From positions 7,946-71,945 of the forward strand of contig CAZPDS010000004.1 in assembly GCA_964585485.1 (NCBI GenBank): a stretch of 64,000 nt of DNA. Direction: 5' to 3'. Each line of letters begins with the position of its first letter. Within the stretch, counting starts at the first letter, position 1. A program made the translations under genes and the position numbers. Under the pieces are notes generated by a model. The model had not been told where the DNA came from. It did not search any database and saw only the letters and a list, made by a program, of their open reading frames with translations. This DNA is from CALGYY01 sp964585485. Its GTDB lineage: Bacteria; Bacteroidota; Bacteroidia; Bacteroidales; CAIWKO01. Shown here piece after piece: positions 1 through 8,545 of the stretch.

Positions 1-749
1 GGATTCGACTCAAAGCGGAAGGCCTCAAACAACGTATAATATTCGTAATGCAGCTGGCGGGCCTCATCAAGTTTCCCTGCCAGGGCCAGGGACGTGAGCT
101 TTTTCATCACCCCGGGAATCGCATTGCCAGCCACGGTAAATGTTCCCGCACCACCAAAGGAAATGAGCGGATAGGCCGTGGTATCCTTGCCTGTAAACAC
201 CAGGAAATCTTCATTTCGGGTAAGCTGCAGCAGTTTAGCCAGATGATCCAATTTCTTGTTGCCGTCTTTGATACCTATGATATTCGGATGCTTAGCCAGG
301 AAAGCCGTCGTATCGGGCAGCAATTCCACACCGGTGCGCTCCGGGGCATTATGAAGGATGATAGGAACGGGCGAGGCATCCGCCAGTTTCGTGTAAAAAT
401 CGATCAGTCCATCCGGCTTAGGCAGCACAAAATAAGGGGTGAAAACCGAAATATAATCGGCCCCGAGGTCCGCAAATTTCTTCACCCTTTCGGTAGCCTC
501 CCATAAACTTGTGGAACAGGCATCAGGGACAATTTTTGCCCGGCCATTCGCCGTACGGCAAATAATCTCGACCACTTTCAGCACCTCCTCATCTGTCATC
601 AGGGTATTCTCCCCGGTCACGCCCAGGGGGGCGATGCCTTCGATCCCGGATTCAAGCTGACGCTCGACCAACAATTTCAACCCTTCTTCATCCAGGCTGA
701 GGTCGGGCCGGAATGGGGTGATCAGTAATGTATATGCTCCTTTTATCAT
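1..749 (-). CDS. DHDPS/N-acetylneuraminate lyase-family aldolase (3' end missing)
   Basis: Reads from an ATG at 749 off the left edge; about 249 codons of an expected ~290-300 are present. The fold family is clear from GVTGE at residues 43-47, TPYF (Tyr106), and GIKDGN with the Schiff-base lysine at 161. The spacing matches E. coli DapA numbering. However, two of the three DapA proton-relay residues are replaced: Thr44 is Val44 and Tyr133 is His133 (in ILHNAPERTG). Family knowledge says these are needed for dihydrodipicolinate synthesis, so I infer another pyruvate-dependent lyase or aldolase rather than DapA. No TAnnTTTG promoter is clear upstream. Confidence 0.85.
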   Translation of the reverse strand, partial: MIKGAYTLLITPFRPDLSLDEEGLKLLVERQLESGIEGIAPLGVTGENTLMTDEEVLKVVEIICRTANGRAKIVPDACSTSLWEATERVKKFADLGADYISVFTPYFVLPKPDGLIDFYTKLADASPVPIILHNAPERTGVELLPDTTAFLAKHPNIIGIKDGNKKLDHLAKLLQLTRNEDFLVFTGKDTTAYPLISFGGAGTFTVAGNAIPGVMKKLTSLALAGKLDEARQLHYEYYTLFEAFRFESN

Positions 750-855
750 GACGATAAATTAATGATTATGATGCAAAGTAAATCAAATTCTTTCAGATGG
801 GCCTTGATAAAAAAATCGAAACAAAGTTTCGGCCGTTCCGCGCGCCCGGATACCT

Positions 856-1335
856 TCAGCTCCGGGCCGCTACCGGAACCTGTCGGTTAAAACCTTCCTG
901 AAGAGCTACGAAAGTCTCGGTGAAGGTTACTTCCGGAATGGATTGAATTTTCTCAATGATCAGGTTCTTCAGGTGTTCGTTGTCACGGGCGTACATTTTG
1001 ATCAGCAAGGAGTATTTCCCGGAAATATGATGACATTCCACGACCTCCTCAACCTGTTTGATTTTTTCAAACACCTCAAGGTGCGACTTGGTGGTTCGCA
1101 GATGCACCTGTATCCCGATAAAAGCGCAGGTCTGGTAGCCCAGTGCCTTCGGATTAAGCAAAAACTGAGACCCACTGATAACGCCTGTTTCGGCCATTGC
1201 GCGCATACGTTGATGAATGGCCGCCCCGGAGACCCGGCACTTCCGTGCCACCTCCAGAAATGGGATGCGTGCATTAGCAATCAGATAAGCCAGAATTTTA
1301 CGGTCTAAGGTATCAAGATGTAAGTTGTTGGTCAT
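856..1335 (-). CDS. Lrp/AsnC-family transcriptional regulator
   Basis: 159 residues, the usual length of this family. Residues ~5-55 form the winged helix-turn-helix (LDTLDRKILAYL ... ISGAAIHQRM-type region), and residues ~70-150 form the RAM ligand-binding domain with the CHHISGKYSLLIKM stretch typical of Lrp proteins. It is divergently oriented from the PLP enzyme at 1484 across 148 bp, so it most likely senses an amino acid and controls that enzyme and itself. A palindrome overlapping the neighbour's -7 box is a candidate operator. Ligand unknown. Confidence 0.93.
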   Translation of the reverse strand: MTNNLHLDTLDRKILAYLIANARIPFLEVARKCRVSGAAIHQRMRAMAETGVISGSQFLLNPKALGYQTCAFIGIQVHLRTTKSHLEVFEKIKQVEEVVECHHISGKYSLLIKMYARDNEHLKNLIIEKIQSIPEVTFTETFVALQEGFNRQVPVAARS

Positions 1336-1363
1336 TTTCTTAGTGGTTTTGTGTCATTTTTTA

Positions 1364-1371
1364 CAAAATTA
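1364..1371 (-). promoter_or_regulatory. Bacteroidota -7 element of the Lrp/AsnC gene
   Basis: Reads TAATTTTG on the minus strand (TAnnTTTG consensus), 28 bp before the ATG at 1335. No convincing -33 TTG is visible. Confidence 0.55.
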
Positions 1372-1451
1372 CATTCTTTTACTTACGATTTTTCTTTTTT
1401 GAAGACTATTTAGCAACATTAATAGATTTTTAAATCCGTTTTTCTATCAGT

Positions 1452-1469
1452 ATGATATTTTTGTATCAT
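1452..1469. promoter_or_regulatory. Palindrome overlapping the -7 element (1456-1463) of the PLP-enzyme promoter
   Basis: ATGATA-TTTTTG-TATCAT is a perfect 6-bp inverted repeat with a 6-base AT-rich centre. Inside it lies TATTTTTG (1456-1463), a TAnnTTTG -7 box 20 bp before the ATG at 1484. Symmetric AT-rich sites suit Lrp/AsnC dimers, so it may be the operator through which the divergent regulator acts. The palindrome is seen; the binding is inferred. Confidence 0.5.
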
Positions 1470-1483
1470 CAATTTAAACAAAT

Positions 1484-2722
1484 ATGGAATCCAAGGAAAA
1501 CAACAACACTAAAGCCAACGATCCCGCCTCCCGCGTGCAGGATCTGTTGCAATTCGGGGAATTTGGCGGGGTAAACCCTTCCATCACCGACTCCGCGACC
1601 TATACTTTCATGCAGGCGCAAACGATGACAGACACTTTTGAAGGAAATGCCGAAGGCTGTTTTCTTTACTCACGTCATTGGAATCCCAGCAATAAGTACC
1701 TGGCCGACGCCCTGGCCGCCATGGAAAACACAGAAGCAGCGTGGGTCACTGGCTCCGGCATGGCGGCCATTACCTGTGCGATGCTGCAAATTTGTTCCGC
1801 CGGCGATCACATTGTTGCCAGCCAAACCGTTTACGGGGGAAGTTTCGCTTTCATGAAGAACTACCTTCCTAAATTTAATATTGATGTTACTTTTGTTGAC
1901 ATAACGAATCTGGCCGCCGTCGAGAAGGCGATCCGACCGGAAACAAAGATGATTTACACCGAGACCATGACCAACCCCATGTTGCAGATCTCGGACATCC
2001 CAGCGCTGGCGGCCATCGCCAACAAAAACAAGCTAAAACTGGTCGTAGACAACACCTTCACGCCAATGATGGTCTCCCCGGTCTTGCTTGGCGCTCATAT
2101 CGTGGTGTACAGTCTTACGAAATTCATCAACGGAAAAAATGATTGTGTAGCCGGCGCCATTTGCGGTCCGCTGGAATTCATTAACGCCCTTAGCAGTGTG
2201 ATCGATGGCTCGGCTATGCTCCTGGGCCCGGTACTGGACCCCATGCGCTCCTCCTCCATCCTGAAAAACCTGCACACCCTGCACATTCGCATGAAACAGC
2301 ATAGTTTTAATGCACAGTATCTGGCCCAAAAGCTCGATGCCATGGGTGTGAAAATCAATTACCCCGGCCTTGCAAAGCACCCCGGCCACCTGACACTTTC
2401 GAAGATCATGAATCCGGCCTTCGGATACGGTGGTATGTTCAGCATTGATATGCAGACCGCGGAAAATGCCGCGGCTCTGATGGAACTTATGGAAGTACGC
2501 GGAGTGGGTTATCTCGCCGTAAGTTTGGGCTATTTTAAAACCCTGTTCAGCAATTCCGGAAAATCAACATCTTCCGAAGTTCCCGAGGAAACTCAAAAAG
2601 AGATGGGTATGTCGGCAGGCACTATTCGCTTCTCCGTAGGTCTTGATCAGGACATCGACCGCACCTTCCGTTTGATCGTGCAATGCATGCAGGAACTCAA
2701 TCTGCTTCCGCCGTCAAAATAG
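1484..2722 (+). CDS. Cys/Met-metabolism PLP-dependent enzyme (methionine gamma-lyase / cystathionine gamma-lyase type)
   Basis: 412 residues, typical of the trans-sulfuration family. It has the cofactor tyrosine region QTVYGGSF, the DNTF aspartate motif and the PLP lysine in SLTKFINGKND (Lys213). The cysteine that marks classical methionine gamma-lyases after the active-site Tyr-Gly is not present (YGGS), so gamma-elimination of methionine versus cystathionine, or another substrate, cannot be fixed from sequence. The divergent Lrp/AsnC gene points to amino-acid-controlled catabolism. Its 3' end overlaps the convergent gene at 2697 by 26 bp. Confidence 0.88.
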   Translation: MESKENNNTKANDPASRVQDLLQFGEFGGVNPSITDSATYTFMQAQTMTDTFEGNAEGCFLYSRHWNPSNKYLADALAAMENTEAAWVTGSGMAAITCAMLQICSAGDHIVASQTVYGGSFAFMKNYLPKFNIDVTFVDITNLAAVEKAIRPETKMIYTETMTNPMLQISDIPALAAIANKNKLKLVVDNTFTPMMVSPVLLGAHIVVYSLTKFINGKNDCVAGAICGPLEFINALSSVIDGSAMLLGPVLDPMRSSSILKNLHTLHIRMKQHSFNAQYLAQKLDAMGVKINYPGLAKHPGHLTLSKIMNPAFGYGGMFSIDMQTAENAAALMELMEVRGVGYLAVSLGYFKTLFSNSGKSTSSEVPEETQKEMGMSAGTIRFSVGLDQDIDRTFRLIVQCMQELNLLPPSK

Positions 2723-4463
2723 TTGCGTGGTACGCTAAAATCTTCTGAACGGCCTGTTGAGCCGAATCAACTGAAACCTCCAGCACCAATGGTTGCTGGA
2801 GGTTCCATTTGGCGACCACCGCTTCCAGTATGCTTTTGCGCACCACCCAAATCATAGGGACACGATTTTCGAGTAGTTCGGGCAGATTTGACGCCCAGCC
2901 GTTTCCGGCCAGTTCCCAGGGTCCGATTTCATCGATAACACACAAACCCGTGGGATTCAGTGCTGCCTGCTGCAAGAGTTGCTGCCCGGTCCGGTAGCCC
3001 TCTTCCGTCACTTCATAGTCGCCAATGCGCCATAATCCTTGCCCCTTACGGCGACTAAGGGTTTGACAGATAGTACGGGAAAAATCGCAAATATCGTAAC
3101 CTGTCCGGGCACCACCCTCAAGGACGGCCCGGCTGTAAAAACCACCCACCGAATATCCCGAGTTCTTCAATAAATCCACCACTTCGAGAAGTCGGGTCGT
3201 TTTCCCTTCATGCACCGCACCGCTCAACAGAACAAGCCCGGGATGGGGCGTTTGCGCCACCTCCAACTCACGCAACCAGTGTTCCGTGCGATGCACCAGA
3301 TAAACAAACAAAAAGCGCGGCCTTTTCAGGCAATCCTTCGCGGGAGGGAGGTTGGAAATAATTACGGGCAAGGCCTTGCTGGCTGCTTCCAATGAAAGTA
3401 AGAGGTACTGTGCCCGTTTCCCACGAAGCATGTCACGTATAGCCGGATTGGAAAGTTCGTAGCCAATAACCGATAATCCAATGAGAAGATTGACCGCACG
3501 GAAGTTCATGAGAAGCCCGGCCCACAGACCATCTGGCGAGAAAACACCCGGCTGTTGTGCCTGCTGGATTAGCAATGCGCTTAACAAGGTGAGCAACAGA
3601 AAAATTATCCAGAACAGGGGTTTACGGAGTACATTAAGACTTTGCCGGTAACGGATGATCCAGAACACCGGCAATGGCAATACAAGCAGAACATTGTACG
3701 GAAACCGGACGAGGAAAAGGGTCACAAAAAAAGCACAGAAAAAAAGCAGATTTAGTATCAACATCCACAACGAACGTGGCGTTGGCTGCTGAACTCGCTG
3801 CATCAGCGCCTTGACTTCGTTGGTCTTCATGGACGCCCCCGCGTAATCCTCACGACTTTTGCCCGCCGAGAGCGCATAGCCGATCATCGCTGCCGTAGCA
3901 CCCAAAACCACGTGCGCCCCCAGCGCTATGTACACGGGTAACCAATAATGGCCTGTCGGAAGATGAACAATAGAAGAGGACAACTGATATATTTTTTGAT
4001 AAATAAGTACGATATTCCATCCGTACAGGATTACGTAAAACCCCAGCAATTGCAACAAATTCCAGCATAGCGCCAAAATTCCGCCCGTGAGGAAGCCCGA
4101 AAAATTCCGGCCGAGTGAACGGGTCCCTAACTCCATCATAAAGCCCTGCGCAAGAATGGCCACCATCGGACTCAGGATAAGTCCGGCCGGCGAGAGGGAT
4201 TTCATCAGGGCACATATAAGTCCGGCCCGCCAAAATAAGCCCCTGGCCGACCAGCGTCGCCCCACAGCCACCATCAGAGCCACGCCAATGGCAGCCAGGA
4301 TCATACTGCGCAGCGGAAGATGCAATGCATGAAAGAAGCTCCCCAGAATAATCTCCGAGGAGGCCCAAAGAGCGCCAAGGACGGCCGACTGAAGCCATAT
4401 CCGCGGAAGCGGACTGTCATCTCCTTGTCCTGATTGCCGGTAACAGCCTGTGTTTGTTGTCAT
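2697..4463 (-). CDS. Multi-pass membrane protein fused to THEP1-type P-loop NTPase
   Basis: 588 residues from the ATG at 4463, chosen because it overlaps the biotin ligase stop codon as ATGA; a start at 4514 is possible but less likely. Residues ~20-200 hold several hydrophobic helices resembling an ECF transporter S-component. A second hydrophobic block at ~230-370, containing FRAVNLLIGLSVIGYEL, recalls EcfT/CbiQ proteins. The C-terminal ~190 residues are a THEP1/NTPase_1 domain with Walker A GAVHEGKTT (~412) and Walker B CVIDEIGPWEL (~507). The NTPase call is firm; the transporter comparison is inference. Transport coupled to the NTPase, or a membrane-anchored nucleotide enzyme, are both possible. 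Confidence 0.75.
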   Translation of the reverse strand: MTTNTGCYRQSGQGDDSPLPRIWLQSAVLGALWASSEIILGSFFHALHLPLRSMILAAIGVALMVAVGRRWSARGLFWRAGLICALMKSLSPAGLILSPMVAILAQGFMMELGTRSLGRNFSGFLTGGILALCWNLLQLLGFYVILYGWNIVLIYQKIYQLSSSIVHLPTGHYWLPVYIALGAHVVLGATAAMIGYALSAGKSREDYAGASMKTNEVKALMQRVQQPTPRSLWMLILNLLFFCAFFVTLFLVRFPYNVLLVLPLPVFWIIRYRQSLNVLRKPLFWIIFLLLTLLSALLIQQAQQPGVFSPDGLWAGLLMNFRAVNLLIGLSVIGYELSNPAIRDMLRGKRAQYLLLSLEAASKALPVIISNLPPAKDCLKRPRFLFVYLVHRTEHWLRELEVAQTPHPGLVLLSGAVHEGKTTRLLEVVDLLKNSGYSVGGFYSRAVLEGGARTGYDICDFSRTICQTLSRRKGQGLWRIGDYEVTEEGYRTGQQLLQQAALNPTGLCVIDEIGPWELAGNGWASNLPELLENRVPMIWVVRKSILEAVVAKWNLQQPLVLEVSVDSAQQAVQKILAYHATILTAEAD

Positions 4464-5224
4464 TGGGTCTGCTTTGGGAGAGGAATGACATACGTGATCT
4501 CTTTCATACCGCATTCGATCCGGGCACCCCGGAGCACCTTCAACCGCAAAAATCCCTGTCTGGACAAGCCGGTGATCTTAGCCTCTATTTGCCTTCCCTG
4601 GTAGAGGTAAGCCGCCCATTGTCCCTTTCGGTACAAAACGGCATCAAACTCACGATTTAATAATCGACGTTGTTTTAACTGCGCGTAGCGGAAATCCAGG
4701 CGCTCACACAAATCCTCCAGCACTTTGTTCAAAGGGAGATCCATCCCCGTGAGCATTTTCAGGGAAACGGGATTGGGCACGGCTTCCGGAAACAAGGTCT
4801 GGTTCACATTCAAACCAATCCCGGCAATGCTATACCGAAAACGATCCCCCATCAGGGCATTTTCGATCAGAATACCGGCCACTTTCCGGTCATCAACGTA
4901 AATATCATTCGGCCACTTTACTTTTACCTCCGCCGTGGTAACATACGACTGAACCACATCCCGGACAGCCAGCGCCACGACTTTGCTAAGCAGGAAAAAA
5001 TCGGCGGCGTTGAGCAAAGACGGATAACGTACAAAACTGAACAGCAAATTTTTACCGGGCTCACTTTGCCAGTGATTACCGCCATTTCCACGACCCGCGC
5101 TTTGCTGATCCGCCCATACCAGGGTTCCCTCTGCAATGCTTCCAGCGTCCAGCAAGCCTTTAAGGTAAGCCTGGGTTGAATCTGTCAAGGGCAGATGGAT
5201 AAGATGAAGTCCGGTGATTTTCAT
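4460..5224 (-). CDS. birA: Biotin-[acetyl-CoA-carboxylase] ligase
   Basis: 254 residues with only the ligase and C-terminal domains; no N-terminal repressor helix-turn-helix, so it is a pure ligase. The biotinyl-AMP-binding segment is QQSAGRGNGG (~44-53), and the VKWPNDIYV and VAGILIEN motifs follow. It attaches biotin to the carboxyl carrier protein of acetyl-CoA carboxylase in the cytoplasm. Its stop overlaps the start of the membrane/THEP1 gene by 4 bp, so the two are translationally coupled. It diverges from rsfS. Confidence 0.96.
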   Translation of the reverse strand: MKITGLHLIHLPLTDSTQAYLKGLLDAGSIAEGTLVWADQQSAGRGNGGNHWQSEPGKNLLFSFVRYPSLLNAADFFLLSKVVALAVRDVVQSYVTTAEVKVKWPNDIYVDDRKVAGILIENALMGDRFRYSIAGIGLNVNQTLFPEAVPNPVSLKMLTGMDLPLNKVLEDLCERLDFRYAQLKQRRLLNREFDAVLYRKGQWAAYLYQGRQIEAKITGLSRQGFLRLKVLRGARIECGMKEITYVIPLPKQTQ

Positions 5225-5269
5225 TTACATAATTGATAGTAAAACCGCCAATTCTTTTGCAAAAATGAT

Positions 5270-5277
5270 TAATTTTG
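5270..5277 (+). promoter_or_regulatory. Bacteroidota -7 element of rsfS operon
   Basis: TAATTTTG, 23 bp before the ATG at 5301. It lies downstream of the upstream in-frame start candidates at 5214 and 5265, which supports 5301 as the start of rsfS. Confidence 0.55.
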
Positions 5278-5300
5278 CGTTCCGAACCAATAAAAACCGA

Positions 5301-5678
5301 ATGCCCGTAAAAAAAACAAGCGCGCAATCCCGCAAACTGGCCGATTTAATTATAAGCGGAATGCAGAACAGCAAAGCAAAAGAGATTGTGAGTATGGACC
5401 TGTCTGCCATCCCGAACAGCATATGTAAATATTTCATCATCTGCCACGGCACTTCGCGCACACAGGTAGAGTCGATCGCGGATGAAGTTGAAGAGGCTGT
5501 TCGTGTTAAAACTAAAGAAAAACCCTGGCATCGGGAAGGATTTGAAAATGCCGAGTGGATACTTCTGGACTATGTTGATGTTGTTGCGCATATCTTTCAA
5601 CCCGAAACCCGAACCTTTTATCAGCTTGAAAAACTCTGGGCTGATGCCGACGTAAAACGCATCGCTTCCGAAGACTAG
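5301..5678 (+). CDS. rsfS: Ribosomal silencing factor RsfS (Iojap family)
   Basis: 125 residues from ATG 5301, the usual family length. The protein contains the conserved KAKEIVSMDLSAIPNSICKYFIICHG-type core, the WHREGFENAEWILLDY stretch and the VVAHIF region of RsfS. It binds ribosomal protein uL14 and blocks joining of the subunits during starvation. The reading frame is open from 5214, but the promoter and homology favour 5301. ftsH follows 24 bp later, a pairing common in Bacteroidota. Confidence 0.93.
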   Translation: MPVKKTSAQSRKLADLIISGMQNSKAKEIVSMDLSAIPNSICKYFIICHGTSRTQVESIADEVEEAVRVKTKEKPWHREGFENAEWILLDYVDVVAHIFQPETRTFYQLEKLWADADVKRIASED

Positions 5679-5702
5679 TACCTATCAAACAATTCTCCAG
5701 AA

Positions 5703-7874
5703 ATGGCCAATCAACCCAATAATCCATTCTCAAATAAACCCGGAATGCCCGGAACAAATCCCAAACGTAAATTCAATTTTTATTGGATATACGGGATTCT
5801 AGCCCTCGTTTTCATTGGCATAAACTTTTTCAGCGACCAGTGGGGCGGCACGATGAAAGAAACCACCTGGGGGCAATTTGAAAAAATGCTGGTGAAGAAA
5901 GACGTCGAAAAAGTCGTCGTTATTAATAAAGAACATGCACGGATTTACATCAAAAAAGACAAGATCCTCGCCGATACGACATACAAAGATTTCCAATCAC
6001 AAGGACTAGGCGGTAAGATTAACGAGGGGCCTCATTACACCTTCGAGGTAGGCTCGGTCGATAACTTCGAGGAAAAAATCCGCAGCGCTGAGCAAAAGAT
6101 TCTGCAGGCTGACACCATTGGTAAGACGCTGAAGGAAAAGGAAGAGATCATCAAATCGCACCAACAAATTGATATTTCCTACGCAACCGAAACCAACTGG
6201 GGTGGTGAGATTCTAAGTTGGGTGATCCCCATCGTCCTGCTGGTAATTTTTTGGCTGGTGATGATGCGGATGATGGGCAAAGGCTCCGGTGGCGGACAGA
6301 TTTTCAACGTGGGCAAAAGCCGCGCACAACTCTTCGATAAAAACACGAGTGTATCCATCAATTTCAACGATGTTGCCGGGCTGGAAGAGGCAAAGGTTGA
6401 GGTAATGGAGATTGTGGAATTCCTGAAAGATCCCAAAAAATACACCACCCTGGGCGGGAAGATTCCCAAAGGAGCGCTGTTGGTTGGCCCTCCGGGTACC
6501 GGTAAAACCCTACTGGCAAAGGCCGTTGCCGGCGAAGCCAAGGTGCCGTTCTTTTCCCTTTCGGGATCCGACTTCGTAGAAATGTTTGTGGGCGTTGGCG
6601 CCTCGCGTGTTCGCGACCTCTTCAAGCAAGCCAAAGAGAAAGCCCCCTGTATTATTTTCATTGACGAAATTGACGCCATCGGGCGTGCCCGCGGGAAAAA
6701 CGCCTTCACTGGCGCGAACGATGAGCGGGAGAACACCCTCAATCAGTTGCTCACCGAAATGGATGGCTTTAGCAGCAACCAGGGGGTCATCATCCTGGCG
6801 GCTACGAACCGCGCTGATATCCTTGACCGTGCCCTGCTGCGCGCCGGCCGTTTCGACCGTCAGATCCATGTTGAACTCCCCGATCTTGAGGAACGAAAAG
6901 CCATTTTCAAAGTCCATATGCGCCCCTTGAAATACAATGAAGCGGATGTCGATGTTGAGTTTTTATCGCGCCAAACACCCGGTTTCTCCGGGGCCGATAT
7001 CGCCAACGTGTGCAACGAGTCCGCGCTCATCGCGGCCAGAAAAAACAAGGGCAGCATCGGAAAACAGGATTTTATCGACGCCATCGACCGTATCATTGGC
7101 GGCCTGGAAAAGCGCAACAAGCTGATCTCCCAGGAAGAAAAAAGGGTGATCGCCTACCACGAAGCCGGGCATGCATCGGTTTCCTGGCTTGTACGCTACG
7201 CTTCTCCGCTGGTGAAAGTGACCATTGTACCACGTGGAAAATCCCTCGGCGCCGCCTGGTACCTGCCGGAAGAACGACAGATAACCACCATGGAACAGAT
7301 GTTCGATGAAATAACCGCAACCCTCGCCGGTCGCGCTTCCGAAGAAGTTAATTTCGGCAAAATCTCCACCGGCGCCCTGAACGATTTGGAGCGTACCACT
7401 AAAACCGCCTACGCGATGACGGTGTACTACGGGCTTAACGAAAAAATCGGCAACATCAGTTTCTACGACTCCAGCGGCCAGCAGGAATATTCGTTGCAGA
7501 AACCCTACAGTGAAAAAACCGCGGAAACCATCGATGCGGAAATCAGCAAACTAATTGAAAAAGCTTATCTGCGGGCGAAAGAGATCATCCTGGCCAATCA
7601 AGATAAAGTGCGTCAGTTAGCTGAGTTGTTGCTGGAAAAAGAAGTTATCTTCCGTGAAGACGTGGAAGCCATTTTTGGCAAACGTGAGTGGAACGATATC
7701 CATGCCGACGAGATCTCCAGCCAGGTGGGCAAATTCGGAACCGCTTCACAGGTTCGCCGTGATAATGAAGAAAAGAAAAATGCGCTCAACCCTGCCGACG
7801 AACCTCAATTAAACGGAAATCACGAAGCGGAACCTGATTCCGACAACCCGGGCATACCGCCTGAAAACGCTTAA
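5703..7874 (+). CDS. ftsH: ATP-dependent zinc metalloprotease FtsH
   Basis: 723 residues. There are two membrane helices (about 25-45 and 165-190) flanking a periplasmic domain. Then comes an AAA+ ATPase with Walker A GPPGTGKT and Walker B IIFIDEIDAIG, the second region of homology with AATNRADILD, and the M41 protease domain with the zinc motif HEAGH. It degrades misfolded and regulatory membrane proteins. The C-terminal ~60 residues are acidic and polar, as in other Bacteroidota FtsH proteins. It sits between rsfS and a LUD protein in a plus-strand run. Confidence 0.98.
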   Translation: MANQPNNPFSNKPGMPGTNPKRKFNFYWIYGILALVFIGINFFSDQWGGTMKETTWGQFEKMLVKKDVEKVVVINKEHARIYIKKDKILADTTYKDFQSQGLGGKINEGPHYTFEVGSVDNFEEKIRSAEQKILQADTIGKTLKEKEEIIKSHQQIDISYATETNWGGEILSWVIPIVLLVIFWLVMMRMMGKGSGGGQIFNVGKSRAQLFDKNTSVSINFNDVAGLEEAKVEVMEIVEFLKDPKKYTTLGGKIPKGALLVGPPGTGKTLLAKAVAGEAKVPFFSLSGSDFVEMFVGVGASRVRDLFKQAKEKAPCIIFIDEIDAIGRARGKNAFTGANDERENTLNQLLTEMDGFSSNQGVIILAATNRADILDRALLRAGRFDRQIHVELPDLEERKAIFKVHMRPLKYNEADVDVEFLSRQTPGFSGADIANVCNESALIAARKNKGSIGKQDFIDAIDRIIGGLEKRNKLISQEEKRVIAYHEAGHASVSWLVRYASPLVKVTIVPRGKSLGAAWYLPEERQITTMEQMFDEITATLAGRASEEVNFGKISTGALNDLERTTKTAYAMTVYYGLNEKIGNISFYDSSGQQEYSLQKPYSEKTAETIDAEISKLIEKAYLRAKEIILANQDKVRQLAELLLEKEVIFREDVEAIFGKREWNDIHADEISSQVGKFGTASQVRRDNEEKKNALNPADEPQLNGNHEAEPDSDNPGIPPENA

Positions 7875-7893
7875 CAGCTAAGCTCTTCAGATT

Positions 7894-8535
7894 ATGGATG
7901 AAAGCACAAGTCGTGAAAAAATTCTGAAAAAAATCAGGAACGCCAGCATTAGCAAGAGCGAAAACCCCTATACCGCCATTGACTTTACAAGCCCGGTATT
8001 CCAGGAATCGACGGAAAGTCCTGACCTGGCGTTTGCACAGGAGTTTACCCGCATTGCCGGCAAGTTCGTGTTTTGTGAAGATAACCGTGAGTTTCTGCTG
8101 AACCTGAAAGCGGTGATGGAATCGCACGGGCTGAAAGATATTTTTTGTACCGAACCTGCACTTCGCAAGCTCCTGGACGAAGGCTCCATTCCGTCTTCGT
8201 TTCAGGAAGAGGATCTTTTGAACGCCCGTGCCGGACTTGGTTCCTGCGAGTTTTTGGTGGCCCGGCTGGGCAGCGTCATGGTTTCATCACGCCAGGCCTC
8301 CGGACGACGCATGGTGGTATACCCGGAAGTACATATGGTGCACGCCTATACTGATCAGATTGTTCCCGATCTGGCGGACGCATTAAGCGGGATGAAAGAG
8401 CGATACGGAAACGCGATGCCGTCGTCCATCAGCGTGATTTCAGGCCCCAGCCGTACGGCCGATATTGAAAAAACATTGGTCATGGGAGCCCACGGCCCTC
8501 GCGACCTCTACGTTTTCCTGGTCGAAAAACCTTAA
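7894..8535 (+). CDS. LUD domain (LutC/YkgG-type) protein
   Basis: 213 residues, beginning 19 bp after ftsH. It fits the LutC/YkgG family of lactate-utilization subunits: C-terminal LGSVMVSSRQASGRR and ISGPSRTADIEKTLVMGAHGP match the conserved LUD core. LutA and LutB partners are absent here. In Bacteroidota such solo LUD proteins commonly sit next to ftsH and cdsA, so the role may not be lactate oxidation. Function uncertain. Confidence 0.88.
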   Translation: MDESTSREKILKKIRNASISKSENPYTAIDFTSPVFQESTESPDLAFAQEFTRIAGKFVFCEDNREFLLNLKAVMESHGLKDIFCTEPALRKLLDEGSIPSSFQEEDLLNARAGLGSCEFLVARLGSVMVSSRQASGRRMVVYPEVHMVHAYTDQIVPDLADALSGMKERYGNAMPSSISVISGPSRTADIEKTLVMGAHGPRDLYVFLVEKP

Positions 8536-8545
8536 TGCTGCTCTC

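Noticed and set aside
943..1308. Open frame on the plus strand opposite the Lrp/AsnC gene
   Set aside because: Its composition has no protein pattern and it is the complement of a clear regulator gene.
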